Shown: positions 33,596 to 46,573, counted from the stretch's first letter. The stretch: 64,000 bases of DNA from Dryomyza anilis (GCA_951804985.1 OX638132.1:11823529-11887528), one strand, 5' to 3'. Notes: generated by a model from the sequence alone, not told the origin. Numbers and translations: made by a program.

Positions 33596-34520
33596 TGATT
33601 CAGATACTCATTCAAATTAAATACATTACAGATTTTCTTTCATCCACCAAAAAAAAAAAAATGCACTATTGAAAGTATCAATTTGTAACACCTGCTATAT
33701 TAGACGTGTTCTACCTTCTGCTGCCTTTTCTTTTGCTTTACCATTAGCTTATTGGCAGATTTTGTTACAGAAAACTGACAGTGTTAGCTCATTGACATTG
33801 ACATTGACGTCCCCGATGCTACTGTGATAACTAAGTGCTTTTTGCTCCAATTTTTGTATACTTTATTTGACTAATAGAATGCGTTTTTTTAGTTGATTAC
33901 TGGAAAATCAGTACATACATCAAATGGTAAACAATTCTTATGAAAAAAAGAAAATAACTATGATGAATATTTTATTAGTTGTTTTTGGTAGTTGCTCCAT
34001 ATAATTTTAAAGAAACTTTTTATTAATTTTTTTTTTAATATTTGATATACAAACTGCAATAGTTAGTAACTATAGTTCTCAATTTATAAAATGTCATTTT
34101 AATTAAAATAACAAAATTTTAATAATTTTCAATAAGTTAATTTAAATCATTTTAAATCATATTGTCCTATAGTTCTTTAGGTACAATATTGAATTTTGTC
34201 TTTCTCTCAAATTTTCAATCACTTGCTTATTTCTCATTCAGTTTTATTGCTTTGTATTGCAGCAAATTTCTTTCAATTCCATCTGGAGTTGCTCTGATTC
34301 TCAGATTTTATTTGGTAGATATTTGATTATTTTTTTCATTTGAGCAATATATTTTATGCATGTCTTTGTAGTGCACAATTTCCGAAATACAATTTTCGAA
34401 ATACAATTTTCTTACACTACACGGAATGAGTTTGTGGATATTAAAACATTAAATAAATAATATTGTAACTAATTAATGAATTTGTTACCATATTTGAATA
34501 ATTCAATTATTCAATACTTA
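33596..34520. other. AT-rich intergenic DNA
   Basis: 33690-33860 is slightly GC-richer with a TTGACATTGACATTGACG repeat. No gene is supported. Confidence 0.35.
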
Positions 34521-34676
34521 AAATTAGAGATAGGCGCTTGCCGTGCTTTTTTCGTGTTACGCCCGAAAATCTGAGTTCGTGCGTGCAAATCTCCGTGAGT
34601 GCTAGTTGCTGTCGTGTACGTGCGTGTCCGTGCCTCTAAAATCAGGCCCACTAAAGATTTTTTTTATAGTTTCTAG

Positions 34677-34861
34677 TAGAGATGGGCATGTGAGCGTGAT
34701 TCAGCGTGAATCACGCGTGATTGTGATTGAATCCTAATTTTGCTCTCGTGATTGTGAGTAGATCAAAAAAGGCCGTGAGTGAGTGTGCATGATTAGAAAT
34801 ATTCTTTCGTGAGCCTGAGTGAGTGAGTGTGAGTCAAAACTCACTCACGTGCCCATCTCCA
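34677..34861. mobile_element. hAT MITE, 185 bp, 8-bp duplication
   Basis: TAGAGATGGGCATGTGAG and its complement CTCACTCACGTGCCCATCTC are inverted ends of hAT type. AGTTTCTA occurs at 34668-34675 and 34861-34868. The interior is made of GTGAGTGAGTGTG repeats. Confidence 0.75.
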
Positions 34862-35016
34862 GTTTCTACCCCAATTTAAAAAAACCCTTACTTCCAGCTT
34901 CATAAAATAAATATTTCGTGGTATTTTAACCCTTCCTTAAAAATCTGTATTTTTAGTTTTACTTATGGTTTTAAGAGAATAACACAGTATCAAACTCAAT
35001 TTTTTAATTATTTTTA

Positions 35017-35345
35017 CAGGGACTAAAACCTATTGGTATATCGATTCCTGTTCGGGTTCCAAGATTTTAAAAATTGTGGTTCCGATTCTGGTTTTAACCA
35101 ACAAATTAAATGGGTTTCGATTCCGGTGCCATACATTTATAATAACGGTTCCGATTCCGGTTCTTTGCATTCCCTAACAGGGACTATATTATCTGTTCCG
35201 ATTCTGGTACCGATATTTTTAAAAAAGCGGTACCGATTCCAACCAGAAAAAAATATATATGTTCCGTTTCCAGTTCCGGTTCAATATATTTTTAATAACG
35301 ATTCTGGTTCCAAAAATCTAAACGGTTCCGGTATTATTTTCAAGT
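35017..35345. repeat. GGTTCC-rich unit starting CAGGGACTAAAACC
   Basis: CAGGGACTAAAACC at 35017 and CAGGGACTATATTA at about 35179 head two consecutive units. The same head occurs at 52741, and its mirror ends the array at 53770. CAGGG heads are seen in hAT elements. Confidence 0.6.
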
Positions 35346-35885
35346 TTCGCTTGCTTTTTCATGTTTTTCCGTGCTTTTGTCGTGTTTCGTCGTGTTTTTC
35401 CATGTTTCTTCGTGTCTTTTAAAATCCCGTGTTTATCGGGCTTCTCGGTGCGTGCCTGTAAATATACTCGTCGGGCTCGTGCTCGTACGTGTCACCTATC
35501 GGCGTGCCCGTACGTGTCTGTGTCATCAAAAACAGGCACGCGTCCATCTCTAATTCAAACGTATAAAATTAATCAATATTGGAGCTAACGGGGAAAACCG
35601 GGTTATAACCGGAGATGTATTATATTATAATTCAAATTTCATACATATTTGTATTGTATATTTATGCTAAAGACTGCAAGCGATATTCTTCATAAGAGCT
35701 AACTTATTTATGATCATTATCAGGGTGGTCTAATTCAACAAAAAAAAATGCCATCGCTATATCAGCTCTGGATTTTGAGATATCAAATGTCTGAAGCTCT
35801 CGTTTTCACTAAAATTTCTTTGTATTTTTATAGCAGAAACTACACGCGATATTCTTCATTAGAAATAACATATTTTTGATATGCA

Positions 35886-36175
35886 TTAATAATAATAGTT
35901 TGTCGCTACATTCATGTATAGAACTTCGGCCGAGCTCTCCACCATTTGAGCTGTGCGTGTTATATTTGTACTCAAATTGGTGGGACCTACAGTTTATAGC
36001 CGTATCCGAACGGCTGGTGAGAGTTTTTCATAGGTAATGCTTTACTCTCGTAGGTTTGCCATTTACTGCCCAAAGGTAGCGTCGCATAGGAATATGTTTT
36101 CTACGAAAAAGATGTTGGTAGTCACTGGGGATTAAACCGCGTACCTTTCGGCTCGTAGTCGAACGCACCAGCGAC
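35886..36175 (-). mobile_element. tRNA-derived SINE, copy 5 (diverged)
   Basis: Clear but diverged copy. The tRNA head is altered (B box changed), so it is probably silent. A partial duplication of the head (TTTTCGCTCGTAGTCCAACG) follows at 36176. Confidence 0.85.
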
Positions 36176-36200
36176 TTTTCGCTCGTAGTCCAACGTAGTC

Positions 36201-36288
36201 CAAAAGATTTATTTTTTGTATACTATTAAATCAATAATTGTCCTATTGACCAGTTTTAATTGGATTTGTTGGATTTTTCTTCAGGGTG
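36201..36288. mobile_element. CACTCAG-type MITE fragment
   Basis: Right-hand third only (CTATTAAATCAATAATTG to CTTCAGGGTG). Confidence 0.65.
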
Positions 36289-36289
36289 T

Positions 36290-37400
36290 ATGTAATATTT
36301 AGGATTTTTTATTACTGTTACCCCGAGTTTAAAATAAATAGAAATTTAAAAAAATAACTAATGCAATTGAAAAAAAAAAAAAAGTATTCACATAAAATAT
36401 CGATTTAACAAATATCAGTTACTCACTTTTTCAGTTACATAATGCGCAAAAAATGTTCGCAAATTTCTTCGGTTCGTTTACTATTTGACGTCGTTTGGTG
36501 GAAATTTATTTTCAATTACTTTCTGAGAAGCTGGTAAATTTTTATATTAATTTAAACTTAAAACTCATGAATTTCTTTGAACAATACGCTCTGCAATTTT
36601 TTTACAACATTTTCGTGTAAACTTTTTAATTGCATAGAACTTTTGGCTCAAGGACATGATTTTTCTAACAGTTCTTGACCACCAAGCACATTAAGTACAA
36701 TGAAATTTGAATTGTTATGCAATTTTTTAGTTTTTATAGTATTTTTAATGATTTTGTTGTTATTTAAATTTCTATTTTAATGAAATAAATACTCGCACAC
36801 ATACTAGGCTTTGTTCTTTAAGGATGACTGCTCCGCGGACGACTATTGTTTGGGTGTGGCTCGTGTCGTATCCTAGCAATTGGCCTTAAGGTATTTTTTA
36901 CGCAGTTCTTTCATATTATTCATTGGTTGTCATGGCTGCATTTTGACTAACAACAAATCAACTTTGCATAGTGTATCCGTGGAGTGCGAGGATCTCATAT
37001 ATATTTAGTTGTAGCGCTAATGAGAGGTTGATAGTAGCTAAATTGATGGTTTGTAGCGGAATGTTGAGACAGGACGAAGCAGAATATGACATGGGGGGGG
37101 GGTCACGAAAATCGTAATAAAAAATAAACTTTTCGAAAATATCGATAAAATAAATTATGTATTCAATATAGATAATGTTTGAACATTTTTACGAAAATAG
37201 TATGAAATTAAATAAAAAAAAACACTTGAGTCATAACTACGGTGATGCAACAAAGAAAATAACTTGTTATGTGTACAGAATTTTTGATTTTATTTAAGTC
37301 TGTTCTCAATCATGCCCATTTTCAATACCAGCTATATACATAAGAAACCAAATTTCTAAGTTTTACGATCTACTTCTGTTGGTTCTTCTGTAATCGTCAT
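36290..37400. other. Single-copy DNA
   Basis: 36800-37090 is less AT-rich (GGATGACTGCTCCGCGGACG, GTTGTAGCGCTAATGAGAGG) and ends in a G10 run at 37094. No supported frame. Candidate conserved non-coding DNA. Confidence 0.3.
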
Positions 37401-37563
37401 TTTAACAGACAGAGAAACAGAGACACAGAAAGGTGGACAGATAGATAGACATCACAAAATCTACTAAGGAAATTACGCTGATCAAGAATATATATAAAAT
37501 GTTCCATACTGGATAATATTCGCAAAATTTTTATATATCTTATACCTCATAGGTGTATGGTAT
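37400..37563 (-). mobile_element. DINE-1/mini-me-like fragment
   Basis: Degenerate CAGAGA/GACAG run, GCTGATCAAGAATATATATA core and CATAGGTGTATGGTATA end. Confidence 0.65.
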
Positions 37564-38112
37564 AATTTATGTACCCTTTACATAGAAAATGTACATCATA
37601 TTGATGAATTCTGTTCTTCAAACCATGATTCATTGTATTAAAGAAACATTCATAATATTAATAACTAAAGACATCAATATTATGAATGCGTTAACATATA
37701 TGATGAACGCTTGGTAAATGTCGAAAAAGTTGTCATCAATGTGATGAACTGTATGTGAAGAATACGTTTCATCATATTAATGCACAAAAACATAAAATAC
37801 AATATATATGTACATCATATCGAAAAATGCAATTCATCATACCAAATTACAATCAAAGTACTTTTTTTTTCGTTAATTTTTTGCAATACTTCTCAGTTCT
37901 CAGTCTCTCAAAGTTATTTTTTATATAATGTTTTAATATATTTAATATATATTTTATATGTTTTGTAATATGAATTTTGTAATTTGAAAAAAAAATATTA
38001 GTTCATCCTATTCAATTTTATATTATTGAATATTATTTAATTAACATTTACAAAAAAAAAAAAGTAATACAAACTAATTTTAAATTACTCATATGTAGAT
38101 GTTATGATTGTA

Positions 38113-38420
38113 GCCGCGGTAGCTCAGTGGTTAGTGCGTTGGACTGCGAGTCGAAAGGTCCCCGGTTCAAGCCTGGACTGGGGCTAACAACATCTTTTCA
38201 TAGAAACATTTTTCTATACCGCGCTACCTCTCGTCAGTAAATGGCAAACCTACGAGAGTAAAATCATTGCCTATGACAAGCTCTCACCCGCCGTTCGGAT
38301 TCGGCAATAAACTGTAGGTCCCACCACTTTGAGTACAAATATAACACGCACAGCTCAAAATGGTGAGAGAGCTCGGCCGAAGTTCTGTACAGGACTGTAG
38401 CGCCAAACTATTATTATTAT
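38113..38420 (+). mobile_element. tRNA-derived SINE, copy 6 (youngest-looking)
   Basis: Full length with intact A and B boxes and (ATT)n tail. Perfect 14-bp duplication TAGATGTTATGATT at 38096-38109 and 38421-38434. Confidence 0.96.
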
Positions 38421-38474
38421 TAGATGTTATGATTATATTCACTATGATGCTTGATGGTATAATTAAGTTCATAT

Positions 38475-40008
38475 TAGTGATGAGCAAAAATTTCTTGTTC
38501 TTGTATCTTATTCTTACATTTTTTTTCAAGAACAAGAGCAAGAACAAAATCGAGATTTTCTTGCAAGAACGAGAGCAAGATAATAAATGCCAGGACAACA
38601 GCAAGTGCAAGACTAGCACTACAAGAAATGCAAGAAAAGCAAGACTCTTGCGTTTTTTTTATCATTTTAATGATTCAGAATTCATTATATTACTAAATAT
38701 TGAACAACAAGTAATAATGGAAAGCGTGCAAAATATTTATGAACGTGAACATTAATGAAGATCTGTGTTTTTTTTTTCAAGGCTAAAGAATATTTGCATC
38801 TTAAAAATAAGGTCTGTGAAGCACTTTTGAAGCGGTTAATAGCTTAAAGTGCTTCAAAAGTCTCTTCAAAAAGATAAAATAGACAAAACAATGTTGTTTC
38901 TCTTTTTTTCGATACGCTACTTCGTACATCGATTGTGCGTATGCAGTGTGCTATTCACATAATTTTTTTTAAGTTAGTATGTGCATTATTTCATTTAACT
39001 TATAAAAATAAAAATAAATTATAATACATGAACATTTTCACAGTGTAACTCATTTAGCTGATATTGCTTTTTGCGTTTTTATTTTTTTCTCACAAATCCG
39101 CTGATTCGTTTGAAAGTGCAACAACAACAAAAATGCGAATAAAGCAGCATCCAAGCATGTGATAGAATTTTTGGCGGGAAATTTTCTGTACCACAAAGAA
39201 AACTCGTTGTTGCGAACTAGATAGCTGTACTAGATACATACATGTAGTGTGGTACCATGCGACTGTCTGTTGTCATGCGTTTGTCCGTTGTCATGCGTTT
39301 GTCTGTTGTCATGCGTATGTTTGTTGCCATGCGATGAAACAGGCTAGCAACGAAAAGTTGTCGTTGTGAAAGTGTGTGTATACGCATAGTAATTCGTTAT
39401 TATTGTATTCTTTTTTTTTGTTAGTGTTTGCTATGTAGCGTTTGAGTTTGTGTTCGCAAAGATGTTCCGCTGCAAAATATTATTTGTGTTCTCTTGACAT
39501 ACGGTACGTGTATCATACGGTTTTTTTTTAATCTCTGACTAAAACAGAAATATGCCTATTCCTTATATTTATTATGAAGGTATATGTTCATTTTATTATG
39601 GCCTTGAGATTTTGATTTGTCTCGTCAACATCACTTGATTTATACAATTATTTTTTATTAGTTAATTATTGCTAAAATATAATTACAATTTTTATGTTAT
39701 TGGATTTTTTTTTTGGTAGTAAAATAATTTATTTTTTATTGAATAAATTCAAACTAAGTAACTTAAATACAATTAGTGTTCAAATTCTATTCGTTTTCAT
39801 AATTAATATGCAGTTTAAGATATTTGTCATCGATTTTTTATTTAAAATTTAAAAGTAAAATTTTGCAAGATTCTTGCAAGCAAGAGAAAGAAAGGTATTC
39901 CAAGTACAAGTCAAAGACCAAGATTATATGTACCTATGCAAGAGCAAGACTTAGCGTGCAAGAACAAGAGTAAGACAAGATTAACATTCTTGCAAATTAT
40001 CATCACTA
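38475..40008. mobile_element. hAT-like element, 1.53 kb, perfect 8-bp duplication
   Basis: TAGTGATGAGCAAAAATTTC to CAAATTATCATCACTA, flanked by GTTCATAT (38467-38474 and 40009-40016). Both flanks carry dense CAAGAACAAGAGCAAGA motifs, probable subterminal binding sites. The centre holds an 18-bp minisatellite and single-copy-like DNA but no transposase frame. Non-autonomous. Confidence 0.88.
39254..39334. repeat. 18-bp minisatellite
   Basis: Four to five units of TTGTCATGCGTTTGTCYG inside the hAT-like element. Confidence 0.8.
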
Positions 40009-40137
40009 GTTCATATATTAATAATTTGTCATTGATGAAGGCGGAAGGTGGTATTAATATGAAGAATCTGTTAGTTGGGAGAAAAATTCATCATTTATGA
40101 ATAAATTCATCATATTGACATTTTTTTTGTTTAGGTG

Positions 40138-40561
40138 CTAAACAAAAATGTCTGCCACCAACATGTTTTCATCATAGTGATGATTTAATTTATTAAATTA
40201 AAATCGCACTTTTTTAACATCAAATTTCAAACTAAAATTTGTCTCTATTACAAATTTTTGTACTTATAATTATTATATGTTTTATAATATTTAATCTATA
40301 ATTATGCAATGACTCCATTTTATCATATTAATGGAAAAGTGTACATAATATTGATGAATTTTGTTCATCAAAGCATATTTATTAATATTTTATCAGAAAT
40401 TTAAAAACTTAAATGTGTAAATGGAGACAAATTTCCGATTAAAGTTTGAAGTTTTGCAAATTATTGAAATTGAAAAAACAGAGAAAAAATACGATTTTAG
40501 TTTAATGAATGAAATCATCAATATGATGAATACTGGTTGTTGGTAGATTTTTATTGTTTAG
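40138..40561. mobile_element. Palindromic MITE, CTAAACA ends
   Basis: CTAAACAAAAATGTCTGCCA and the mirror of GGTAGATTTTTATTGTTTAG form about 26-bp ends. ATCATCA/TGATGAA motifs inside link it to the CACAGA family. It abuts copy F, making TGTTTAGGTGCTAAACA. Confidence 0.5.
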
Positions 40562-41100
40562 GAAATAAAAATATCAACATTTTATAAAATTTCTTTATTA
40601 AAAATAAGGTAATACCTTTTTAATTTAGTGATATATTTAAAATCTTTTTTTTTTTTTAATTTTAATTAAAATTTTAATTTTTCAATAGGCAAGTGTTCTT
40701 ATTATTTTTGTATATAAATGTATATATGGCAAAATGTTTCTGGATTTTAGTACTAAAATATAGATAAGCTAATTTTAATATAGATTTTAATTTCTATAGT
40801 TCATTCAATGAAATATAATGTTGAAACAATAGTTAATGCAGTCCAACTTCCCCGTTAACAACCACATATAATTGATGTTGCATGATTATAAAAAAAATGT
40901 CTGATGACGCATTAAAAACTGTTACATGCTATGACCATATAAACGAATGCGCCACACTACAATTACACAACAATTCAACCTGAATTTAGAACACAATCCA
41001 ACTCTATATCATCAACATACTAGAGAATGCATAAACATATATTTTTGTTAATTTAGTTGGTACATTTTGCAGTATTTCACATTTAAAAATAAAAATGATA
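40562..41100. other. AT-rich intergenic DNA
   Basis: No gene seen. Confidence 0.4.
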
Positions 41101-41880
41101 CAAAATAGCAGTGCTTCTTACAAAGAAATCATAAAATGCAATTCTACTAAAAACGTTCTTAAATCCATCAATTTGTAGTTAAAATTCTATAGATTTCCAT
41201 GGATCTGACATCAATGCTTTTACGATACACAATATTTAATCCCTTCTACGTGCCTGAATATTCATTGATTTACATGTATTGTGTGCTCTTCCGACTTTAG
41301 CAAATTTAGAAACAATTTCTATGCTGTCGTCTGCAACATCCTTTGCCTACAACTCGAATACATCTAAATGCTTCTGGTAAAAACAAAGAAAAGACAATAT
41401 TCCCAGCACCACGCACTCAATTTGTGCTGTTTTCGCCATTTTCATTTGAATAAAGCGCTTGTATATTTCCACCTGAAAAACTCGTATATTCGCGTTTTCT
41501 GTACTGTTGATGTTGACAGTTCCATTTAGTCGCATGTTTTGTATATACTTCAAAGACAGCAAATAAAATTGTAGAGTTTTTCTCTGTCTACCAGACACCA
41601 CTTTATTAGGTCATCGCGTTTGCTTCAGCACATCCTGGCTGGATTTCAATTGTTTTTCAATTTAATCGAATTGTTATGCGACGCAACGTTATTTTCGTCT
41701 CGTTTCACATTGATTCACTCCGCTTGTGTATTTAGTTATTTTGTTGATTTTATGGTTGTTTTATTTTTGTCTTTTTTTTTTGTTTTGTTAGCTGTATTGT
41801 GGCATTTATTTTTGTTATTATTTTTGCTTTAATGTAGTCAAATTGCAATTAAAACTCTTTGACATAGCAGATTTTCCTTG
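41100..41880. other. Single-copy, less AT-rich block with a minus-strand frame
   Basis: A minus-strand frame 41601-41347 has mixed composition. It contains an internal ATG (MRLNGTVNINSTENANIRVF) and a hydrophobic run near the end, but there is no domain, no good start and no splice evidence. The block as a whole could be conserved non-coding DNA or hold a small exon. Coding probability is low. Confidence 0.22.
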
Positions 41881-43504
41881 TAAGGAGTCGCAAGTTAAGG
41901 AATCAGATTGGTTAGAAATGTTTAAAAAATCTATGAGTTATATATTATTATAGATGATCAAAATTGATTATTTCCTTTTGTTTCATTATCATAGAGATAT
42001 GGTTGATTTGTTGGGTTGGCATAATAATGAATGTAAAATGCAAAATAATAAAAGTTTTAAATTACACACCAAAAAAGATAAAGTAGTCAAATGTTTATAC
42101 CTTTTTGTATTTGGTTTGTAAAAATGTAGTTCTGCCACTAACTTTGCATTTGTTTTCTATTTCAGTTCATTTTACTGCAGAATGTATTAGAAATTTGTTT
42201 TCTATATATATTTGAAACTTTCGAAAACGTACGATTTCTGTATTTTTGAAACTGTTCACTTTACTGCAAATGTAAAAAGGTAGAAACCTCAACCGAAGAA
42301 AAAGAAACAAAGACAAAAAGCATAATACAAAGAATTTTCTACGATATTTAATTTTGGTCATATTATTCAAGTAGTTGAATTAAATGAACAGCAAGACCTG
42401 TGGAGCCTTCATCAGAACTAATTATGATAAAGTTTGAGTATTTATATATTCATTCATCTTCTTTTTCAGGAAAATATATTGGTACTCAATTTTTTAATGC
42501 AGTTAAATACATATAGAATTTATTAAGAATAGTTTTTTTATTTAGTTTTACAGTCTGTATTTATTTAATTTTATAATTTTTTTTTAAATTTCAATATTTC
42601 TCAATAAATACAAAATGTAGTTATTTTAAATAGCAATATACAGTACAGAAATTAAGTAAATGTATATGTTACATCCATACGAAAACAACTAAATCAATGT
42701 AGTAAAAATAAATACATAAATTGAGTATTCTTTAAAATTTTGTCAAATACGAATTTAGATTTTAATTTGATTTTTTCGAGCATTGTCATAATTTAAATTA
42801 TAGTTAAATCGTAATTATTGATTATGATTCTTTAATTGAAAATCGATTAAAGCGATATATAGTATATAACATATTAAGTACAAAATACTAATTACACAAA
42901 TATAAAATAGTTTTTGAGCCATCAAACTGTTTACATGGAGTTTTTTTGTAATAGTTTCGTCTGATACAATGTATAAAGCTCTATAAAGTATTTTCATCAT
43001 CAAATCCGAAATCATTAAATATTAAAATTTAACAAATATGCTAGAATCTCATAAATATATATACAGACAAACAAATATACATTGTAATACCAACTCAAAA
43101 CGCGTAGACACTCTGTCAATATTCATGAACAAAAACACACATGCAACTGACATTTTGAATTCCCACACGAGACCATTTAAATATTTAATTTTAATTGTTA
43201 ACAATCGACGAGTTCACATACAATGCATACTATAAATTGCCACAATCAGTGTATATGTGAGTGTCGACTCTATGGACCAAATCCTCTTTTGGCGCCCATC
43301 AATTTGAGTGGTTTATTGGCATTCTTATGACGTATGGATGACAACATATTGATGAGGTGGATTGAACACAACACAAATCCTAGTATATTAAATATTTATA
43401 TTTAATGTGTTGAAGAACGAAGTATATTTACTTCATATTTAAATGGCATATTTTTAAAAAGAGTTAAGTATAGACGTAATATAAAATATATCATGATATA
43501 AAAT
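41881..43504. other. AT-rich intergenic DNA
   Basis: No supported gene. 43240-43320 (CCAAATCCTCTTTTGGCG) faintly resembles the end of the CACACAG MITEs. Confidence 0.35.
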
Positions 43505-45490
43505 ATAAAATTTGAGAAATCATCATTATAATAAATTTATTCATAAATATTATGAATTTTTTCACTAACTACCAGATTTGTCATTATTATACCACCATTC
43601 ATTATATACAATATATGAACTTATTCATACTATCAACTATCAAGCATCATAGTGAATAACGAAATATTCAATAAAATGAATTTGAATCGTCATATTGATG
43701 AACAATATCATAATATCTATGAATAATTTAATTTTTTTTTTTTGGTAAATTGTTAAACTAATAATTTAATTTTTTAAAATAAAATAATTAATTGGAATTT
43801 TTGAAAATGTTGTTAAAAATAATGTAAACGAAAAACGTTGCCCGAAAAAAAAAATTTAGAAATTTTTTTTTTTTTTCAAAAACTAAAATGTGAAAAAATG
43901 AAAAAGAAAGAATTTATTTAATAAAAAAAGATTTCAAAAAAATTTTTTTTTTAATATATTTTTTATAAATATAAATTTGGATTAATAAATCGTTGTAATT
44001 ATAAATAAAACATTTTACTAATTCACGCATGTCGAACAAGCATTATATAAGAAATAACATACAAGATCTACACGGAGGGAAATAAAATTCTAAAACTTCG
44101 GTTAGAAAGAAAAATAGTAGAATTTGACTAATATCAATAAAATACTACTAAAATTCAAGAATTTGTCATCTGGATATCAAGATAGCAAATTACTTAGTTG
44201 TTAAAAAAGTAAACAAACTTTATTTAACTGGATTTTCAGATGTTAATTTATTAATTACTAAAAACCAAAAAGAACACGCAAAATTGTTGCTGTATTCAAC
44301 GCAAAAAGAACACGTGTTCATGCATTGTTGTTGTTTTCATCGATATTGCTCTGTTTGAATGCTTTGTTTTGCGAGGTCACCATCTGTTTTTTAGTCTGCA
44401 TGTTTGTCTGTTGAAAGTAACTAAGCCAAATTTTTCTAGATATTCAGACATTAGGTTCTTAGGTATCAAAAAAGTAACTAAGTACAATTTGTCTGGATTG
44501 CAAATTTTTTTCTTCTTAGGTATACAATGTTTGCATGTGTGAATTTTCACGAATAGAACAACAAAGCACATCCAGACAAGCAAGCGTCTGTTTATGTGTG
44601 AATGTTAAAGATATAAATAGAAAAAACGATTTTTCCTACGAATATTTGGTTTCAGTTCGTAAACATAAATTTGGGTTCAATTTTGCATAAATACCAAGTT
44701 GATTTCATTCCATTGTTATCTAAATACACTATACAATGCTTATGGGTAACGTGCGGAGGGTTTATACATAACCAACAGAAAAGGCAACAGAAGAGGAGAG
44801 AGTGTATAAGGTAAGTAATAATATACAGAGATTAAATTAAATAATAATAATAAAAATAAAATAAACAATTCAATTACATTAAGTATTCAAAAAATACTAT
44901 ACAAAAATGCATATAGGTAATAAAGTTCTAAATAAACAATAAATTAACTCGACTATATTTTTTTATTCTATGTTAGGTTCGAAATAATTGCTTTTAGTTA
45001 CTTTCAACATATCGACAGACAGACACAAGAACAAACAGATGGGTCTGACAGACGAACAAAGTAAAACAAAACATAATAGCGGCAAAGCAAGATCGAAAAA
45101 ACAACAACTATACGAACACGTGTTCATTAAGTTTTGGGACGAAAACAACAACATTTTTGATACCTAAGAAATTAATAACTGAATTCAAGACTACTTCGTT
45201 ACTTTTTTTGATACCTAAGAAATTAATAACTGAATCCAAGAATAATTCTACTTAGTTACTTTTTTTGACAACTAAGAAAATCCATTTCTTGAAATTAAGA
45301 ATTTTTCGGTTTAGCTGTTTATCACTCCGTATACTTCTTGATTCCTTCTGGATTTTAGAACTTTTTTCACTCCGTGTACTTGAGAACAGAGAAGTATGGG
45401 AAAAATATGAAGAACATATATGTTGTATTTTATGATTTTGTTCATTAATATGATGAAACGTATCGATTTGGCGATGATTTTTTTTCTGTA
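43505..45490. mobile_element. CACAGA-family element, copy G
   Basis: The left end is decayed; right TTTTTTTTCTGTA. Split by the CACGGAGG element at 44071-45376. Confidence 0.65.
44071..45376. mobile_element. CACGGAGG-family element, copy 2
   Basis: 1306 bp, CACGGAGGGAAATAAAATTC to TTTTTTCACTCCGTG, with a TA duplication (44069-44070 and 45377-45378). Inverted relative to copy 1, with the same TTAGTTACTTTTTTGATACC arrays at the right. Inserted at the CTACTTGAG site of its host. Confidence 0.85.
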
Positions 45491-46110
45491 TAAACCGTAA
45501 AATCAATTTACATATAAAATACCTTCTAAACTAAATATACAACTTAAATAGAAATTATCTACAATAGATTTAAAAACAGCATATTAATTTCATATTACAT
45601 TTTATAGTCACGTTTAAAATTGCATACGTCCACTTCTTAAATGTGTCCCCAAAACTCTAGATTGAATTTCTAATTACGAAAATCATAAATAAGCTGTACC
45701 ATCGAAAGAATCCTTTCTAACCTCAGAATATCCACTCTACTCTCATTTAACATTTTAATAATTCATAAAATTTGCAAACTCAATTAATTGCCGCAATATG
45801 CTTATAGACCACAGAATATAGAAGCTAATTTAGTTCAAGAACACCGCAGGCCCTACGACATAATTTCACTTTTACCATATAAATCAAAGCAAAGGCCATC
45901 CGTATTGAAAATTTATGCTGTAGAAAACGTAATTTACAATTCATGCCGAGGTGTGGGAGGTCTAAAAATAAGCAAGGATGAGCGTTTTTAACATGGGGTA
46001 AATGGTGAAATTTATTCGAACAGTTGTTGGTTTCTCCAACCGTTGACTCTTACTTAATATAGTTGAAGTTGTGACAGTCAAACTGTCAACTTGTCGTTGA
46101 GGGAAAATAA
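45491..46110. other. Single-copy DNA with a 67-codon frame
   Basis: 45788-45991 (plus) is open with balanced composition (NLVQEHRRPYDIISLLPYKS region) but has no ATG start; TATGCTTATAG could be an acceptor. Weak. 46010-46100 (GTTGGTTTCTCCAACCGTTG) resembles the CACACAG MITEs. Confidence 0.2.
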
Positions 46111-46394
46111 AACAATTGGCTGAAATTTTCTCAATTCAAAGGTTTAAAAAATTAAATATTTCCCAATAGTAAAATAATGCAAAAAAAAACACGAAAATGA
46201 GTTTTTACAATTTTGAACGATACAAATATGAACGAAAAATTGATTTTTTTTTTGATTTGGACAACTTATTGAATTAAAAATACGGATTTTGTGTGGTTAC
46301 ATTTTGACCAATTCGCAAATATTTTTGTGTTTTAGCCAGAACTTGTTGTGGTTATAAGATAAAATAGTTATGCAAAATCAATAATAATTTGCTT

Positions 46395-46515
46395 TTAAGC
46401 TACCTATCGTGTGGCATCGTTATTTAGATATAATTTGCCAAAATTATTTCTTGCAAATAACAAAAATTCAAAAATTTATTTTAAAATAACAATGCCAATC
46501 GATAGATGCAATAAG
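46395..46515. repeat. Foldback unit 1, CTATCG...CGATAG
   Basis: CTACCTATCGTGTGGCATCG and AATGCCAATCGATAGATGC form inverted arms. A second unit with the same arms is at about 46668-46785. Confidence 0.6.
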
Positions 46516-46573
46516 AAGTTATGGCAAAAAAGTACTTTCAAATAGCAAAATTCGAATAGTAGAATACTTTTTC

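Larger units (their letters stand above)
34525..35553. mobile_element. hAT-like element, composite
   Basis: Ends TTAGAGATAGGCGC and GCGTCCATCTCTAA are inverted. The interior has CGTGTTTCGTCGTGTTTTTC and GTGCGTGTCCGTGC repeats. It encloses a smaller hAT MITE and a GGTTCC array (35030-35340). No 8-bp duplication could be matched for this outer unit. Confidence 0.5.
37581..40131. mobile_element. CACAGA-family element, copy F (twice interrupted)
   Basis: Left CATAGAAAATGTACATC after TA; right TTTTTTTTGTT before TA (decayed ends). Removing SINE copy 6 and the hAT element leaves a family-typical ~0.7-kb unit. Confidence 0.75.

Noticed and set aside
33481..33672. Val/Pro/Ser/Gly frame
   Set aside because: GGTTCC array translation.
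38360..38755. 131-residue frame across SINE and hAT junction
   Set aside because: It spans two transposon boundaries, so it cannot be an ancestral gene; Lys/Asn/Gln content follows CAAGA repeats.
44377..44583. 68-residue minus frame in copy G
   Set aside because: Lies wholly inside the CACGGAGG element and is not open in copy 1.
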